From: Zychaea mexicana
Lineage: Eukaryota; Mucoromycota; Mucoromycetes; Mucorales; Lichtheimiaceae
DNA length: 64,000 nt
Assembly: GCF_025766255.1 (NCBI RefSeq)
Contig: NW_026516803.1
Span: forward strand, 40,895-104,894
Reading direction: 5' to 3'
Shown here in pieces: positions 11,724 through 24,271 of the stretch; the stretch's first letter is position 1; each line of letters opens with the position of its first letter. Both the position numbers and the translations under genes were made by a program. Below the pieces are notes generated by a model. That model made no database searches, had not been told where the DNA came from, and worked only from the letters and a program-made list of their open reading frames with translations.

Positions 11724-12597
11724 ATTATTATTGTTATGAGTTAAGAGTGTGCTTAAAAAAAAAGAAAAAGTGTGTGCCCGAAGTCCGAAATAGGTCAGGG
11801 TTGCCCTTCAAAAAAACGTCGGATGTCAGATTCTCCACTTGCCGAAATGCATTGCTTTGCGGTTTCTGCCTGTTTTCACTCCTGCCAATTGAAAAGGTCC
11901 TCCGACGCCTAAATGAAAAAAAAGAAATTGCCCTGCCAATTATTAGGAAAACTTCAGCAGCAATAACGAATGTGTTACCTAACAACGCAACTTTCATGAT
12001 TTTGTTTCCATGACAGCATGCTTTCCATAGCAGCCGTTTATAGTAGACACTATCACGACATAGCACAGAGCGTCTTTTCTGCAACAATGACACTTACTAT
12101 GGTCTGTACCCCACCGCATTAACTTACAGAAGGGGACAATCCCACCCAACTTGAATTTTTTCAAGAGCTACATAGAAGGGTGTAGTACATCATCAATACA
12201 GTACACTGCTTAACGTACGTAGGAGATACGCTAGATGCATCCGGGCTCGCTCTACCAGCAGTATTCAAAGACGTGGTAGCAATTAAACGATGCAACAAAG
12301 TAGTAAATTACCTGCTTTCTTTATTATCAAAGACCGAGAGTATTATCGTTAGAGGAGAGGAGGACAACAACAACATTAAACTAGGTACGAATTCGTCGGG
12401 CAGCGACCCGCATAACCCAGTTGCCGTGTTTAGGAGTATAGTTAAGAGAAGAAATGGACAACAGTCCAGATTTAAATAAAGTCATCATTCTTGACAACAG
12501 CATCGTAATGTACAACCTTAAATATCTTGCCAGTCATAATCAGGATAATGAGAAGCTAATATAAAAAAAGCAGTGGATGCAATAATGTTTTACAAAA
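11724..12597. other. Intergenic region upstream of SCO1
   Basis: About 870 bp, including the SCO1 promoter side. Open frames here have no recognisable domain and no gene is supported. Confidence 0.45.
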
Positions 12598-12804
12598 TCA
12601 TCTTATATAGTTGCTAATACTGCTACGTTCACTACACCAATCAACAACGGCGAAGGAGACAATCCCAACGAACAAACTTACAGCGACAACGAACAGAACA
12701 GTAGCGACGGTAGTACGATGATCACTTGTACTATGAGCATAACGGCGCACCACATTACCGCCGGGACAAATGTCTCTATCCACTGATGAAGCACCTACAT
12801 TCAT
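12598..12804 (-). CDS. Possible small single-span membrane protein
   Basis: A 68-aa ATG-initiated frame with one hydrophobic segment (TTVATVLFVVAVSLFVGIVS) after a basic N-terminal half. A TATA-like TTTATAAG lies about 85 bp upstream of the start on the same strand. No family is recognised. It is similar in style (basic region then one membrane span) to the 158-aa gene at 13903-14379. It could be a real micro-protein, one exon of something longer, or chance. Confidence 0.35.
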   Translation of the reverse strand: MNVGASSVDRDICPGGNVVRRYAHSTSDHRTTVATVLFVVAVSLFVGIVSFAVVDWCSERSSISNYIR

Positions 12805-13902
12805 CTTGAAGAAGTGCGTTCGAAAACCTTGCCCTCTCTCTACTTGTCAAGGGTGCTCGCTTTAATGAAAGCAGTGGTGTCTTATAAACCAGGATGGGGG
12901 TGAGGCGCCAAGCGCAGTACGGGCAGGATTCTTTGTTCTTTAATAAATTACGCGTCTTTCGTCAAGACACCATATGCTTTTGTCGCTTGCACAACGATGA
13001 AGCTTGTATCCGCGAAGTATCTCTAGTTAGTCGCTGAAGAAAATTTAGATGCTGATTGCAATGTTTGCTGATTCGGGCAGGATGGAGCACGATATCATGA
13101 TATTTTAGACACTGTCACCTTTTGCTTTGAAATACATACATGTGATTTGTAGCGAGCGAGGAAGTACTGTACGAGATGCAAAGCTTGCCACTGAACGGGT
13201 AGGTCATTCTTTAACCGGCTGGTACGCGTTCGTATACCGTCCCATTGAATTTCCATATCTAGCATTCTACTTCTGTTCCCAGTTTTAGCTACAGAATTGA
13301 ATGCTTAATAGAGCGTTCGTACTTTTTCAGAAAGATATATTACGTATTTTTATATTTATCACCAATGGTGTATCCAGCATTATGGGATTAGGTAAATGAA
13401 ATGGCGTGCTTAGCGCGATTTTAAGTATCATAATATTGATACCTTAATCTTGCCACCTTTTTACTCTCTCGTTTAGCCCGCAATTCGCGCCCGTTTTCAT
13501 ACACTGCTATCGGTATAAAATCTAAACATTTCTTGCCTCAACCTTGTTCTAGATGACTTTGACAGCGGAAGGTTGCGCTTGTTGTTTTCAGTAGCGGCGT
13601 TGGTAGTACTTTGGCTCTTTTGTCCCTAGAATAACATCCTCTTTTTTGCAGCATTGCAGTCGTGTACATATTTCCTAAAGTAATTTATTTTCGCTATTTT
13701 GTTCAAATCTGCATGTAGTGGGATGGTCCATCTTACAAGTGCAGTCTAGTTTTTTAAAAGGAACGCCATCAGTGGGTAAAACTGTGATAAATCTAGATTT
13801 CGTGTACGGAACAGTTTATATATAAAGTATTTTGGAAATATGAAATTTACAGTGAATGGGTCTGATGCGAATTACAAAGCGCAGAATTACATATTAGATA
13901 GT
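12805..13902. other. Intergenic region
   Basis: About 1.1 kb with no supported coding frame, RNA gene or repeat. It is moderately AT-rich. Confidence 0.45.
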
Positions 13903-14379
13903 CTAGCTAAGAGTTGTTGAATTCATGCCTTTTGTGTTTTGTGAGTAGTGGGTCGTATACTGCACTTGTGGAAGGATAAACGCGTTGCCGATCCAAACCA
14001 CCAATCCAGTGATAATAAGCAGAAAGACAATCATGCCAACGGTACCGAGAATGATTCTGCTCTTGGCACTAAACCGCCGTCGTCGCTGAAGCCAGGCCGA
14101 CTGCTCCGTTGCCGCTGTTAGAGGTCGTGAATAACTGCCCCCTCCTTTTCCGACCTTGGTACCAACGGAGCTGAGAGATTCGTCGGTAACAACAGTTCTA
14201 CTTGAGCCCGCGGGCGTGTTTGTTCCATTGCTGTAAATATAGTAATAGTATTCGGGAGGCGCTTCCGGCGGAAATATATCGTGGGTTTTTTGTCTTGTAT
14301 ACATTGGGTCGGGTGGTTTTAAGGAAGGGCATGATGCAGCTTTGGGATCTTGGTATTGATTCATTGTCGGTGGCCACAT
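13903..14379 (-). CDS. Small membrane protein with a PPxY motif
   Basis: A single-exon 158-aa protein starting MWPPTMNQYQDPKAA. The first 60 residues are Pro/Tyr-rich and include PPEY in EAPPEYYYYIY, a PPxY motif of the kind bound by WW domains of Rsp5/Nedd4 ubiquitin ligases. A basic patch (LQRRRRFSAKSR) precedes one membrane span (IILGTVGMIVFLLIITGLVV, then WIGNAFI), giving a predicted cytosolic N-terminus. A TATA-like TATATAAT lies upstream near 14450. No family is recognised. The layout (cytosolic PPxY plus one membrane span) is that of a Rsp5 adaptor, which is an inference only. Confidence 0.6.
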   Translation of the reverse strand: MWPPTMNQYQDPKAASCPSLKPPDPMYTRQKTHDIFPPEAPPEYYYYIYSNGTNTPAGSSRTVVTDESLSSVGTKVGKGGGSYSRPLTAATEQSAWLQRRRRFSAKSRIILGTVGMIVFLLIITGLVVWIGNAFILPQVQYTTHYSQNTKGMNSTTLS

Positions 14380-15597
14380 TGTTTGGTTTTATGTGTGTGT
14401 ATTGTGCTGCGAATTATTTGTTATAGTATGTAGTTCGATCACTACTACTATATAATTCAAACAGTTAGAGAGTGAGATAACGTAGGAAAGTTGAGCGAGT
14501 GGATTGGAGGAGTTCAAAAGGGAATTGTTTGTTATCACTACCGTTTGTATTTTCCATTATTTATTATGTTTTGAGTTGATTGAAACAGGGTTTACTCGGT
14601 TATTAACCTCGCCGATTTCGAGCATTGTTATTTTCCCTGCAGGAGTCTGATATCAATGTTCAATCTGTATAGCTAGTGTCGCTGTAGCAAACGGAACTTC
14701 ATCATGTTGGTTTGACGCACAGACAGGATGAATCTCGCTACAGCTGCTGCAGCAAAGAAGAAGAAGACTGTGATGATGGTCCGAGTACGTTGTCAGTGTT
14801 GTTATCATAGGACGTGAAACGTGCCTTTCGAAAAATTACCATATCACGACATCAGTGAGACATAAAGGGTCTGGGATGCAAATGTTCGATAACTGGCTGA
14901 GAGCCCTGAATTATGCACGTGTTTTGCATTATTTTATATAATACCGAGTAACCAATATGTATCTTTCTGTATGTCGAACAATGCATGAGTGCAGCTCAGT
15001 ACTGGCAACACAATAAGGGTCTACAGCATGAATGGCTATTTCTCCCAGATGCTCAAATGCAGCTGGTGTTGTGTAACCAACTACTAATCACGGAGACCTG
15101 TGTGTTCTAAATAACAATGACACACATAGGGACTCCAACTTGATTCGCGTGTACTTGACAGCAAGCTGGGTATGACTTGGCAGCACGTTAAATTTCACAA
15201 GCAGACACAGTGCGGGACTTGAAGAAGGATGAGAATGTGTGGGGAAGGTTCATTTGTAATAGATGAAGTCTGATTTAGATGTGATGCTAGTGTGCGCGTA
15301 CGAAAATCGCTTCTTGTCGATTTTTGGGTGGGGAGAAAGTGTTTTGGACTTGGCGCATACACGGATCGTGTACGTATTAAATACAGACCAAAGTGTATGG
15401 GACCCGACATCCAGAAATAGAGCACACAATTTCTGGGGCACTGGGTCTCTGCTCATTCACCCACTACTGCCGCTGCTGCTGTGAGCGAGCATATAATTTT
15501 GATAATCAAAATCATGTCCGAAAAAAGGCGAGTACACTATTCCTGTCTTCTCGTTTTAATCTCTTTTTATTTTTGTGCTTTACTCTCCTTATTAAAA
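14380..15597. other. Divergent intergenic region
   Basis: About 1.2 kb between the PPxY membrane-protein gene (-) and the BioF homologue (+). No gene is supported. An in-frame upstream ATG for BioF at about 15514 would add a hydrophobic stretch and is judged to be 5' leader. Confidence 0.45.
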
Positions 15598-17157
15598 ATG
15601 GGTCGTTTGGAGGATCAGCTCGCGTCAGTACTCAACAAACGACAACAGATCGCGAAACGACGCCAACTCGTGGTTAATTCTGCAAATGCCATTGATTTCT
15701 CGTCCAATGACTTTCTCGGACTGGCACAAAACAGTGTTTTACGTAAACGGTACCTTGACGAGCTGAATTCACTTGACACCGTGCTCGGCTCCACAGGATC
15801 GCGATTGTTAGACGGTAATTCACAATACGCGATCGATTTAGAGCAGCAGATCGCCAAGTTTCACGGGGCCGACTCAGCATTGCTATTCAACTCGGGTTTC
15901 GACGCCAACACGGGCCTATTCAGTACACTGCCGCAAAAAGGAGACATTGTTATCTACGATGAACTCGTCCATGCTAGTGTACACGAAGGAATGCGAGTTT
16001 CACGCGCAGGCCGCTTGATACCTTTCAAACATTCGGATGTAGCCGACCTGGATCGCGTGCTAATAGAAATCGGGTATTCGACCGACAAGAACGTCTTTAT
16101 TGCTGTGGAAACCGTGTATTCCATGGATGGCGACGTTGCGCCACTGGTGGAGATTGTACAGTTGTTGAGGAAATACTGGCCGGAACGAGAAAACGGATAC
16201 ATTATCGTGGATGAGGTATAAAGAAATGGAAAACTCTGGGTGAGCGGGTAGGGTATCGGTCTTCGTTGTTGTCTTCTTAACATCTTGGGGGGGGGGGCTT
16301 TTTGGTCATACAAATTAGGCACACGCTACAGGCGTCTATGGGGAGAGTGGGCGTGGTGTCGTTTGTCAACTGGGACTTGAAAAAGAGATCTTTGCGCGGT
16401 TGCATACGTTTGGCAAGTCATTGGCCAGCAGTGGAGGTAAATCAGCTGGTCCATTTTCCATAATTGCCACGCCATTTTTGACGCCATCTGACGCATCGAG
16501 GCTCTCTTTCTTTTTCTGTACCCGGTATAGCCGCCGTCCTTGGTTCGAATACTCTACGCGACTATTTGATTAATTATGCTCGACCGCTTATTTATTCGAC
16601 TTTCCTGCCTTTCAGCAGCTTGGCAAGCATCAAATGCTCGTACGACTTTCTGGAATGTGGCGAGACACTAGCAGTAAGTGTTCTTTAATTGAAAGGCAAC
16701 AGTAAGCCTGTGTCACTCACACGGATACTCTCTGTTTAGATCCAACGACATTTGCACACCATTACACGCCAATTCAGAGAAGCTATCCGCCTGCCCACTG
16801 GAACCTTACTACCATCAGATAGCCCAATCCAAGGCATTGTGCTCAATGGTATGACCTCAATGGCCATAGTGGAATAAAGTCTTATTTGTGTTACCGAGCT
16901 GACCAGTTGTGCTTGTTGTAGGAAACGCACCTGTTCGTGCCCTTGCAGGATACTTGAATAAGCGCGGGTTTATCGTCAAGCCCATCTGTTCACCTACTGT
17001 TCCAAAAGGTCAAGAACGGGTCAGAATCTGTCTTCATGGTCACAACACAATAGAGCAAATCGACTCTCTCGTCTCTGCAGTCCATGAATTCTTCAATGTC
17101 GAAAAACATAACAGCATTGCTCCATCTGCTTCTGCTTTGGAACCAGCAAAGCTGTAA
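15598..17157 (+). CDS. bioF: 8-amino-7-oxononanoate synthase (KAPA synthase), peroxisomal BioF type
   Basis: Five exons (15598-16215, 16319-16436, 16531-16673, 16740-16848, 16922-17157) give 407 aa. It is an alpha-oxoamine synthase of PLP fold type I: SSNDFLGLAQ, GSTGSRLLDGN, FNSGFDANTG, ETVYSMDGDVAPL, DEAHATGVYGESGRG (restored by splicing) and HTFGKSLASSGA with the PLP lysine. These signatures favour BioF over ALA synthase or serine palmitoyltransferase. The C-terminus is AKL, a canonical PTS1 peroxisome signal. Fungal KAPA synthases of the biotin pathway are known to be peroxisomal, which supports the call. The ATG at 15598 is preferred; an upstream in-frame ATG near 15514 would add a membrane-like segment (LLVLISFYFCALLSLL) at odds with PTS1 import. 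Confidence 0.88.
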
Positions 17158-17344
17158 ACTGTACATTTTTACTATTACACCAAACCACATACGCCGATAT
17201 ACATATTCAGACACATTTTTGTTAATTGCATTAAAAACCCACGCACAACCTTCCTCCTTTTTTCTTCTCAGAAAACTATGACATTCAATATCATTATACT
17301 TCAATACATACTCCAATAATGACTATTTTGCAGTGAACACCAAA

Positions 17345-19489
17345 ATGACGAGTGAACTACAGCAGCAGCAACAACAACAGAATAGCGACGATGGAATCAA
17401 TGCAGCATTAGCGCCTCTCTTTTCGACTTTTTCACTTCCCCAATTGGAATCCGTCTTGTACGCATTTCTGCCATCGCGAATCGAGCGACACGTACCGAAA
17501 ACCGGGATATATGCAGTTGATACGTTCGTTGTCACCGCAACCGTGACATTCATTCTGGTGGCTGCCAAAATAGCCTTGTTGCTGGCCAACACGGTGCTAA
17601 AAAAAAGTCAACGACGACACGATTCAGAGTTAGAAACCAAGGGTGACATTGCTATTGTCATAGAACCCATGACTTCACAAGATGAATACCACACGAGTAA
17701 GTTGCTGTTCTCCTCTACCTCCTCCTCCTCCTCCTCTCAACAAGACAAGTCCAACAACAGCGACACTGTGCATCTAAATAACACTCTCGGCCTGCTCCAT
17801 GCACACTATAACTCTCCTATTCCTCCTCACGACGCCATGACAGCACCCAATGTCTTCCATCAAGCCTTGTCCCACCTCGTTTCAAGAGGGGTCCAGTCAA
17901 AAGGGCACGGATATTATACCATGAAACCCAATCTTGCGGTAGACCATTCTCCCTTGGAACCTCCTGCCTTTAACATTGTCCCACAAACTGGCCAAGGTAC
18001 TCTATGATAAATCTATGCATATAATGCTTTGATTGCTAATTAGCATAAAAACACAACAGCCTATTCTGTAAAGCACGAAGAGTGCACTTTATATATCACT
18101 TTTCAGACACCCACTCCTCCACCAATAACTGGCATTGTGAGCGACAAGCAGTCTGCAGCTAATAGCGGCGAGCCTTCCATACGGATTTCCATGATCGGCT
18201 GCAGGAAGCATGGCGCAACAGTATCCAGCTTGGCCACGTTCCTCAACAAAGTTGCACATGATTACCTCGTCCACATGGATTCACTACGCAAACAAACCCG
18301 ATCGCGTTATGATTATTCAGCTTCTGGTCAATGGCTGAGAATATGTTCGCTGTACGAAAACCAAGGACTTCAAACAGTTGCACTCTGTCCCAAAAGTGAA
18401 GCGTTAATCGCCAAAGATCTTGAAACATTTGTACAAAACAAGGGCTTTTACAAACGAATAGGCGCACCGTATGTTCGTGGCTATCTCCTCCATGGCAAAC
18501 CTGGCACTGGAAAGACTTCGCTGATTTTTGCTATTGCGTAAGAGTGTTGAAGCAATGTGCATTACGACTTGATACTTTCTTTTTTACTGACATCAGTTTC
18601 CTATGCGTCTGTAGATCGTTCTTGAAGCGCCACCTGTATTTTATGAATCTTAGCTATATTGACTCGGACTCAGAATTATCTAAAGCATTTGCTAGCGTAC
18701 CTGCCAATAGCATTGTGGTTTTTGAGGATATTGATACGATGACTACGGTGAGTTAACAGCCAGCAAGTTCATCTGATGATTTGGCTAACCTAAAGTGGGA
18801 AAAATGTCAAGACATTGCATAGACGAACTGGTGTGGAACGCGCTATGCATGCCATCGGGTCCGAGAAACAAGACAACAACAACAATAACAAACGACAGCA
18901 TCGATTTAATTTGAGCACGTTTTTATCGATTCTGGATGGTCATACTCTAGAAGAAGGAATCATCTTTATCATGACCAGTAATCATCCCAAAGTTCTCGAT
19001 CCAGCAATTATTCGTCCTGGTAAGAAATTTGTAATGTATTTAAACAAGACAGAGGTTGCTATAGTGTTGTGCTAGTGAGAACAATGGATGAGGCTAATGT
19101 AAAAGAGGATCTTTTTCTTAGGTCGTATGGATGTACATTTGGACTTGACGTTTGCGACACATTATCAAATGCGGCGGATGTATCGGATGGTTTTGGAAGA
19201 GGGCGATCCAAGTACATTGGATGATGTTTATTCACAGTTGGAACAGGATATTCCAGAGTTTGTTATCCCGCCAAGCGAAATTATGCAGATTATGGTCCTA
19301 TGTCGCGAGCATGTCAAAGACATTCCTGCCAAATTACGACGTTTGACTGAAAAATACCAAGAAGACCGAGGCTCCGATAATGCATCACCATTTTCTGTTT
19401 CTAGCAGTACATCGCAGCAACAACAACAGCAGGAAGAAGGTAACGGTTGTTCATTGCCTCATCTGGAAATTGTTCTCTCCCTTTACTAA
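17345..19489 (+). CDS. BCS1-type AAA ATPase
   Basis: Five exons (17345-17996, 18060-18537, 18615-18747, 18812-19019, 19122-19489) give 612 aa. A Gln-rich start is followed by a hydrophobic segment (VDTFVVTATVTFILVAAKIA), a BCS1_N-like region ending in AYSVKHEECTLYITFQTP, and an AAA domain with Walker A HGKPGTGKTS, Walker B SIVVFEDID, sensor IMTSNHPKVLDPAIIRPGR and the arginine-finger RPGRMD. Yeast Bcs1 inserts the Rieske protein into complex III. This protein is longer (the yeast protein is about 456 aa) and carries extra Ser/Gln-rich linkers and tail. It may therefore be one of the expanded BCS1-like paralogues of filamentous fungi rather than the orthologue. It starts 187 bp after the BioF stop. 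Confidence 0.85.
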
Positions 19490-21262
19490 TGCTTTTTTTA
19501 ACGGTGTTACATTGTATAAATAGTGCTGGATTGAATATACCTGTTATGCTATGGCGACGGCGTTTCCCCATGATGGTTGCCCAAATCCAAGTGTACTTTG
19601 TTGACGTGTGACAGTTGATTTCGTGTATTGGTACAGTCAATCGCTTGAAGACCATGTATGCTTCTGTCAATTTCTCCCTTTCTCTCGTTGTACACTGCTT
19701 TTCTTGTACTTTTGCCAATTCTCCTGTAACCGGCATTTATTTATCACTACACCAAATATAGACATCAATTGTAGAACATGCGAAACTCCACACGACCATG
19801 CATGGACACTCATTATGTAAAATAGGTGTTGATCTTGAAAATGCTTGTGTAAGTTGCGGATCAAATACGCCGTGAGGTGCTACAGTAGCGTGTTTCTATG
19901 ATATTATGGGTTGGTTATATGTAAACCAACAAATCAGTGATCATATTTTCCGTGCGAGTTCTTTGATGATTTAAGAGATCCATCAACATTTTGCTCGGAT
20001 ACAAAAGGCTCCCAAAACTATATGAGTCGCCCTTGATACTATGACTTGTATCTCGTTACATCAAAGCTACATATTTCGGCAAACAAGGACGGATTCAACA
20101 TTAGATAACGCCCAAAAGAACGAAGCTACCATCTGCTGGATAATGGCTGAATGCCTCTAAGTCAGAATCCATGCTGAACACTCCCAAAGTCTGTTTGGAA
20201 AAAACTCATTGTTATGGCACACTTGTTGAAATGAAAATTTAGATACTGAGTGTGATTGACACACTATAAACTGTACACATGCTGTGATTGATTTGCCGTA
20301 AATTCTGGTGGTACGAGCGATGGCCAGTTATAGTTCCAGTACAGTAAAGAAAAAGCATGGTCATGAATTATCTGCCACTTGATATTGCCGGATGAAACTA
20401 TTATCAGTAGCATACTTGGGTCTTTTAAGGAGAGCGTGCATCATCTACTGATAGTGATCCTTCTGCACTCAAAGTACTGGGATATCTGCCACAAGCGTAC
20501 AAAGCGAGGCCCTGTGTAGAATTGATCGGGTCGATGTATGGCTTTTGTTGCTACCACATTCGGCGTCACCCGACTACCAAAAGCTGTACCGCTGTCCCGT
20601 ACAGCCCGATGCCTGTTTCACTATTTCACTGTGAGGCAATTCCCGAGACTGCGTAATCACACTCCGCTCTTTTTACCGGGTTGGGAGACTGGGCGCTGTG
20701 TATTACATGATCGCAAATAAAAAAAATGTCAGCAACCGGAGAGAAAGGCGATTAGTCCCGCCGCCCTCGCTTTCCATAAAAGAAATTTTTACAAAGAAAA
20801 ACAAATGCAGGAGGTGTGTACTGCACAATAGGAACAATGAATAAGAGTATGTGTGCAAGTTCAGCATATTACGAGAGACATCAGCGTTTGCAGTAATGGA
20901 GCGACATGTAGTTAAACTTTAAAAAAGCAACTTTTTGCCACGCTCTTTTGAGTATAATAGACTGGCTATGATATACAATCAGGAAGCAAAAAGATTATGT
21001 GCAACGGAGGGAAAACGCGCCAATCACAGAGCATCGGATTGCCACGTTGTCCTACGCGGGTCCTTGGGTTTGCTCGCTGGTCAGTACGCTCGGCCGCTGT
21101 AATATTACTGTGTTGGGTTAATAATGCGCATATCGAGGCATATTGTTGTAGTGGGGAGCTACAAGTAAGCATAATGCCTGCTAAAGTAAAAAAGCAGTGG
21201 AGAATTCCACGACATCCACGCTAGAATATTGCAGCAAAAGGAAAAATTCTTGCTTTCCTCAG

Positions 21263-21271
21263 GCACGTTTT
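21263..21271 (+). promoter_or_regulatory. Candidate Pho4/NUC-1-type site
   Basis: GCACGTTTT lies about 390 bp upstream of the phosphate-transporter ATG and matches the weaker CACGTT class of Pho4 sites. No CACGTG was noticed in the same stretch. A single short match can be chance. Confidence 0.25.
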
Positions 21272-21549
21272 CTGTTTAGTCCAAGAAAAAAGTTTTTTTT
21301 TTTATATTCCCATTTAGTTCAAAAGATCTCAAGGCAGCCGCCGTAGAAGATCAGGAAGGCGAAGAACTGGCACACGCGGGGTCCATGTTTGACTGTGATT
21401 GGCTTCGCTCAATCAAAGGCTTTTCAAGCTACCCACGCAGAGCCAATGAAACGTTACCCAGGCTACCTCACTCTACACCACTTGACACTCCTTTTCCAGT
21501 CCGCGTAAAAAAATGGAAGAGAAAGAAGGGAAACATGAAACGGCTATGA

Positions 21550-21557
21550 TATAAAAG
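21550..21557 (+). promoter_or_regulatory. TATA box of the phosphate transporter gene
   Basis: TATAAAAG about 100 bp before the ATG at 21655, followed by a CT-rich leader. Placement and sequence fit a strong regulated promoter. Confidence 0.55.
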
Positions 21558-21654
21558 GGCAACGCTCGCTTTGTTCCTTATTTGTTTCTTTTTTTCTTCT
21601 CAACAAACCCTTCCTTCTCCCCTTTCTATTTTTTACCCAACAAGGGAAAATCAA

Positions 21655-23386
21655 ATGGCGTCCTCGACCGCTGAACCCACCGCGCTGGAACAAGAGCGCA
21701 TCGAGTCCGCACAAACCAACCTCAAGAGCCTTGAGAAGCTCGATGATGGTGGCGTCGGTACCGAGTTCAACTGGTTCACCGTCAGAACCATCCTCACTGC
21801 CGGTGCTGGTTTCTTCACCGATTCCTACGACATCTTCATCATCAATCTGGTCAGCCCTATGCTTGGCTATGTCTACTACCCGCACAACAACAACAAGATG
21901 CCCTCGGATATCGAAGGCGTGATTAAGGGCATGACATCCGTCGGCACTCTTTTTGGTCAGCTCTTCTTTGGCTTCCTTGGCGACATCTTGGGTCGCAAGA
22001 TCTATGGTTTCGAGTTGTTGATCATCATCCTCGGTACCATCAACTGTGCGACCTCTGCATCTACCGTCCGTGGTGTTTCTGGTATTGCATTCCTCGGATT
22101 ATGGCGTTTGGTTCTCGGCTTTGGTGTTGGAGGTAAACCATCTATTTCAAACGCATTGTCTTTCTCTCTATTTCTAGATACACTCTGTGCAAAACTTACA
22201 AACTAACTCACATGTGTACTTATGTCTACTAGGTGATTATCCCATGAGTGCTACTATCACGTCTGAGTGGAGTTCCACGGGTCGCCGTGGTATGATGATG
22301 GCACTTATTTTCTCTATGCAAGGCATTGGCAACCTCGCAGCCGCTATTGTCACCCTGATCATCCTCGCCATCTTCAAGGGCGCAGTCAACGCTGATGTGT
22401 TCAATCTCGACTACGTCTGGCGTTTGTGTATTGGTCTCGGCGCCGTTCCTGCTGTTGCCACCATCTACTTGCGTTTCACCATGCCTGAATCTCCCCGGTA
22501 TGCCATGGATGTCGAGCATGACCTCGAAGCCGCCGCCGCCGCCAAGGGTCAACAAGTATCCGATGAACTCGCTCGCCAGCATACCAAGGTCGACATCAAG
22601 CAGCGCAGCCACTGGGCCGAATTCGCCGCCTACTTTGGCCAATGGAGGCACTTCAAGACCTTGCTCGGTACCTCGCTCTCTTGGTTCTTGCTTGACATTG
22701 CTTTTTACGGTTTGGGCTTAAACAACTCGTACATTCTCGAAGCAATTGGTTTCTCGAACAAGTCTACGCCTTTCGAGACGCTTTGGGCCAACACCGTCGG
22801 TCAGATCATCATCACCTGTCTTGGCTCTGTTCCTGGTTATTACTTGACTGTCATCTTCATCGAACGCTGGGGCCGTCGTCCTATTCAGATTATGGGCTTC
22901 ACTGCATGTACCATCCTGTTTGCCATCCTTGCTGCGGCATACTACCCATTGCGTGACAATGCTATGCCCGCTTTCATCACTATCTTTACCCTTGCCCAGT
23001 TGTTCCAAAACTTTGGCGCCAACTGCACCACCTTTATCATTCCTGGTGAAGTCTTCCCTACCAAGGTGCGTGCATCTGCTCACGGTATTTCCGCCGCCTC
23101 TGGTAAGGCTGGTGCTATTCTGGCTTCATTTGCCTTCAACGTGCTTGTCGACTACGGAGGTGCTCCTGGTGAGCATGCTTTTTTGCCTGGAACCCTTGGT
23201 ATCTTTGCAGGAATCATGTTCCTGGGTCTGATCGTCACCCTCCTCTGGATTCCCGAATCCAAGGGCCTGGATCTCTCTGTCTTTGAAGAAGATTACATTC
23301 CACCCACTGCTGCGGTTGTTCGCGACGACGATGCAGTATCCCGCGAGTCAGTTCCCGTAGAAAATGTTGCTGAGAAATCATCCTAA
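21655..23386 (+). CDS. PHO84: High-affinity inorganic phosphate:H+ symporter, PHO84 family
   Basis: Two exons (21655-22132, 22233-23386) give 543 aa, typical for the family. It is a twelve-span MFS transporter with AGAGFFTDSYDIFIINLV in helix 1, GDILGRKIYG after helix 2, GVGGDYPMSATITSEW (joined by splicing), FTMPESPRY before the central loop, WFLLDIAFYGLGLN, the NCTTFIIPGEVFPTKVR signature and PESKGLDL near the C-terminus. These are PHO84/PHT1 signatures for plasma-membrane phosphate uptake. Codon use is strongly biased to C-ending codons compared with neighbours, suggesting high expression. A TATA box and a possible Pho4-type site lie upstream. Confidence 0.95.
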
Positions 23387-24271
23387 TTACGCATTCTATC
23401 TATTTTTATTGTCATTCTATTCCTCATACTAAATCCTTCTAAAACCTATCAATGTATCTGTAATTATTCCCTACTTTATTGTTTTTTTTTTGTTTAATGT
23501 AAATATATTTTCTTTTTGCGCATATGCAATACTGCTATTTAAAAAAAAAAATTCTAAAATCGAGAGATGTACTATTTTTTATAACCTTTGAAAAAGCACC
23601 CTAATGCTAACAGTTTTTAAATGAACGTGTTACGTCATACCAAATGACATTGAAACTTTTTGGATCAGATACTGTATGTACCGCAAAGAAGTATCGTTCA
23701 ATATCTTGAAAGGGCATGTTGTTTCATAGAACTTATATATCCATAGAGCAAAGTTGGCTGATTCGCTTAGCAGCCTGTCAACGGAAAGATACCTTGCAGG
23801 TATATACATTAACAGAGATACCCTATCATGATTCTACAGCAAACATATGCTACATAGGGTGTGCCGAGATCAAGCTTATACCTCCCCTCCAAATCTGTTA
23901 TTGGTGGAGAAGCAAGTCCTGAAATGAAATGCAGTCTAGTAAGAGGGTAGTTGCATCCAAAAACAAAAGAGCAAAAGCATTTTCTGATTTTTTTGTGTGT
24001 GTTTTATCAAAATTGTACAAGTGGAGCTGCTCGAATGTAATATGTTTGATGGTGTGGAATAATAGAAAAGAAAGCGGAAAAAAGGAATCATAACGTTAAA
24101 AATAAACTAAGTGTGTACCTCTCGAAAGACTGAGTATCACAAAGAGGAAAGGAGGAGGAGTGCGAAGGAAAATAGTGTATGAATGGGAGAATGGTCAGTA
24201 GAAGGTTTGTTTTTTTTGATGGGAAGGACAAGATGTCAGGATAGATTAAAACACTAGTAAGACTACTTTTT
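23387..24271. other. Convergent intergenic region
   Basis: 3' flanks of the phosphate transporter (+) and the glucan synthase (-). Long T and A runs near 23480-23560 and purine-rich stretches; no gene supported. Confidence 0.5.

Larger units (their letters stand above)
19490..21654. other. Long intergenic region upstream of the phosphate transporter
   Basis: About 2.2 kb with no supported gene. The distal part holds the transporter promoter (see separate sites). Short frames at 20538-20720 and 20997-21224 lack domains or codon support. Confidence 0.5.
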
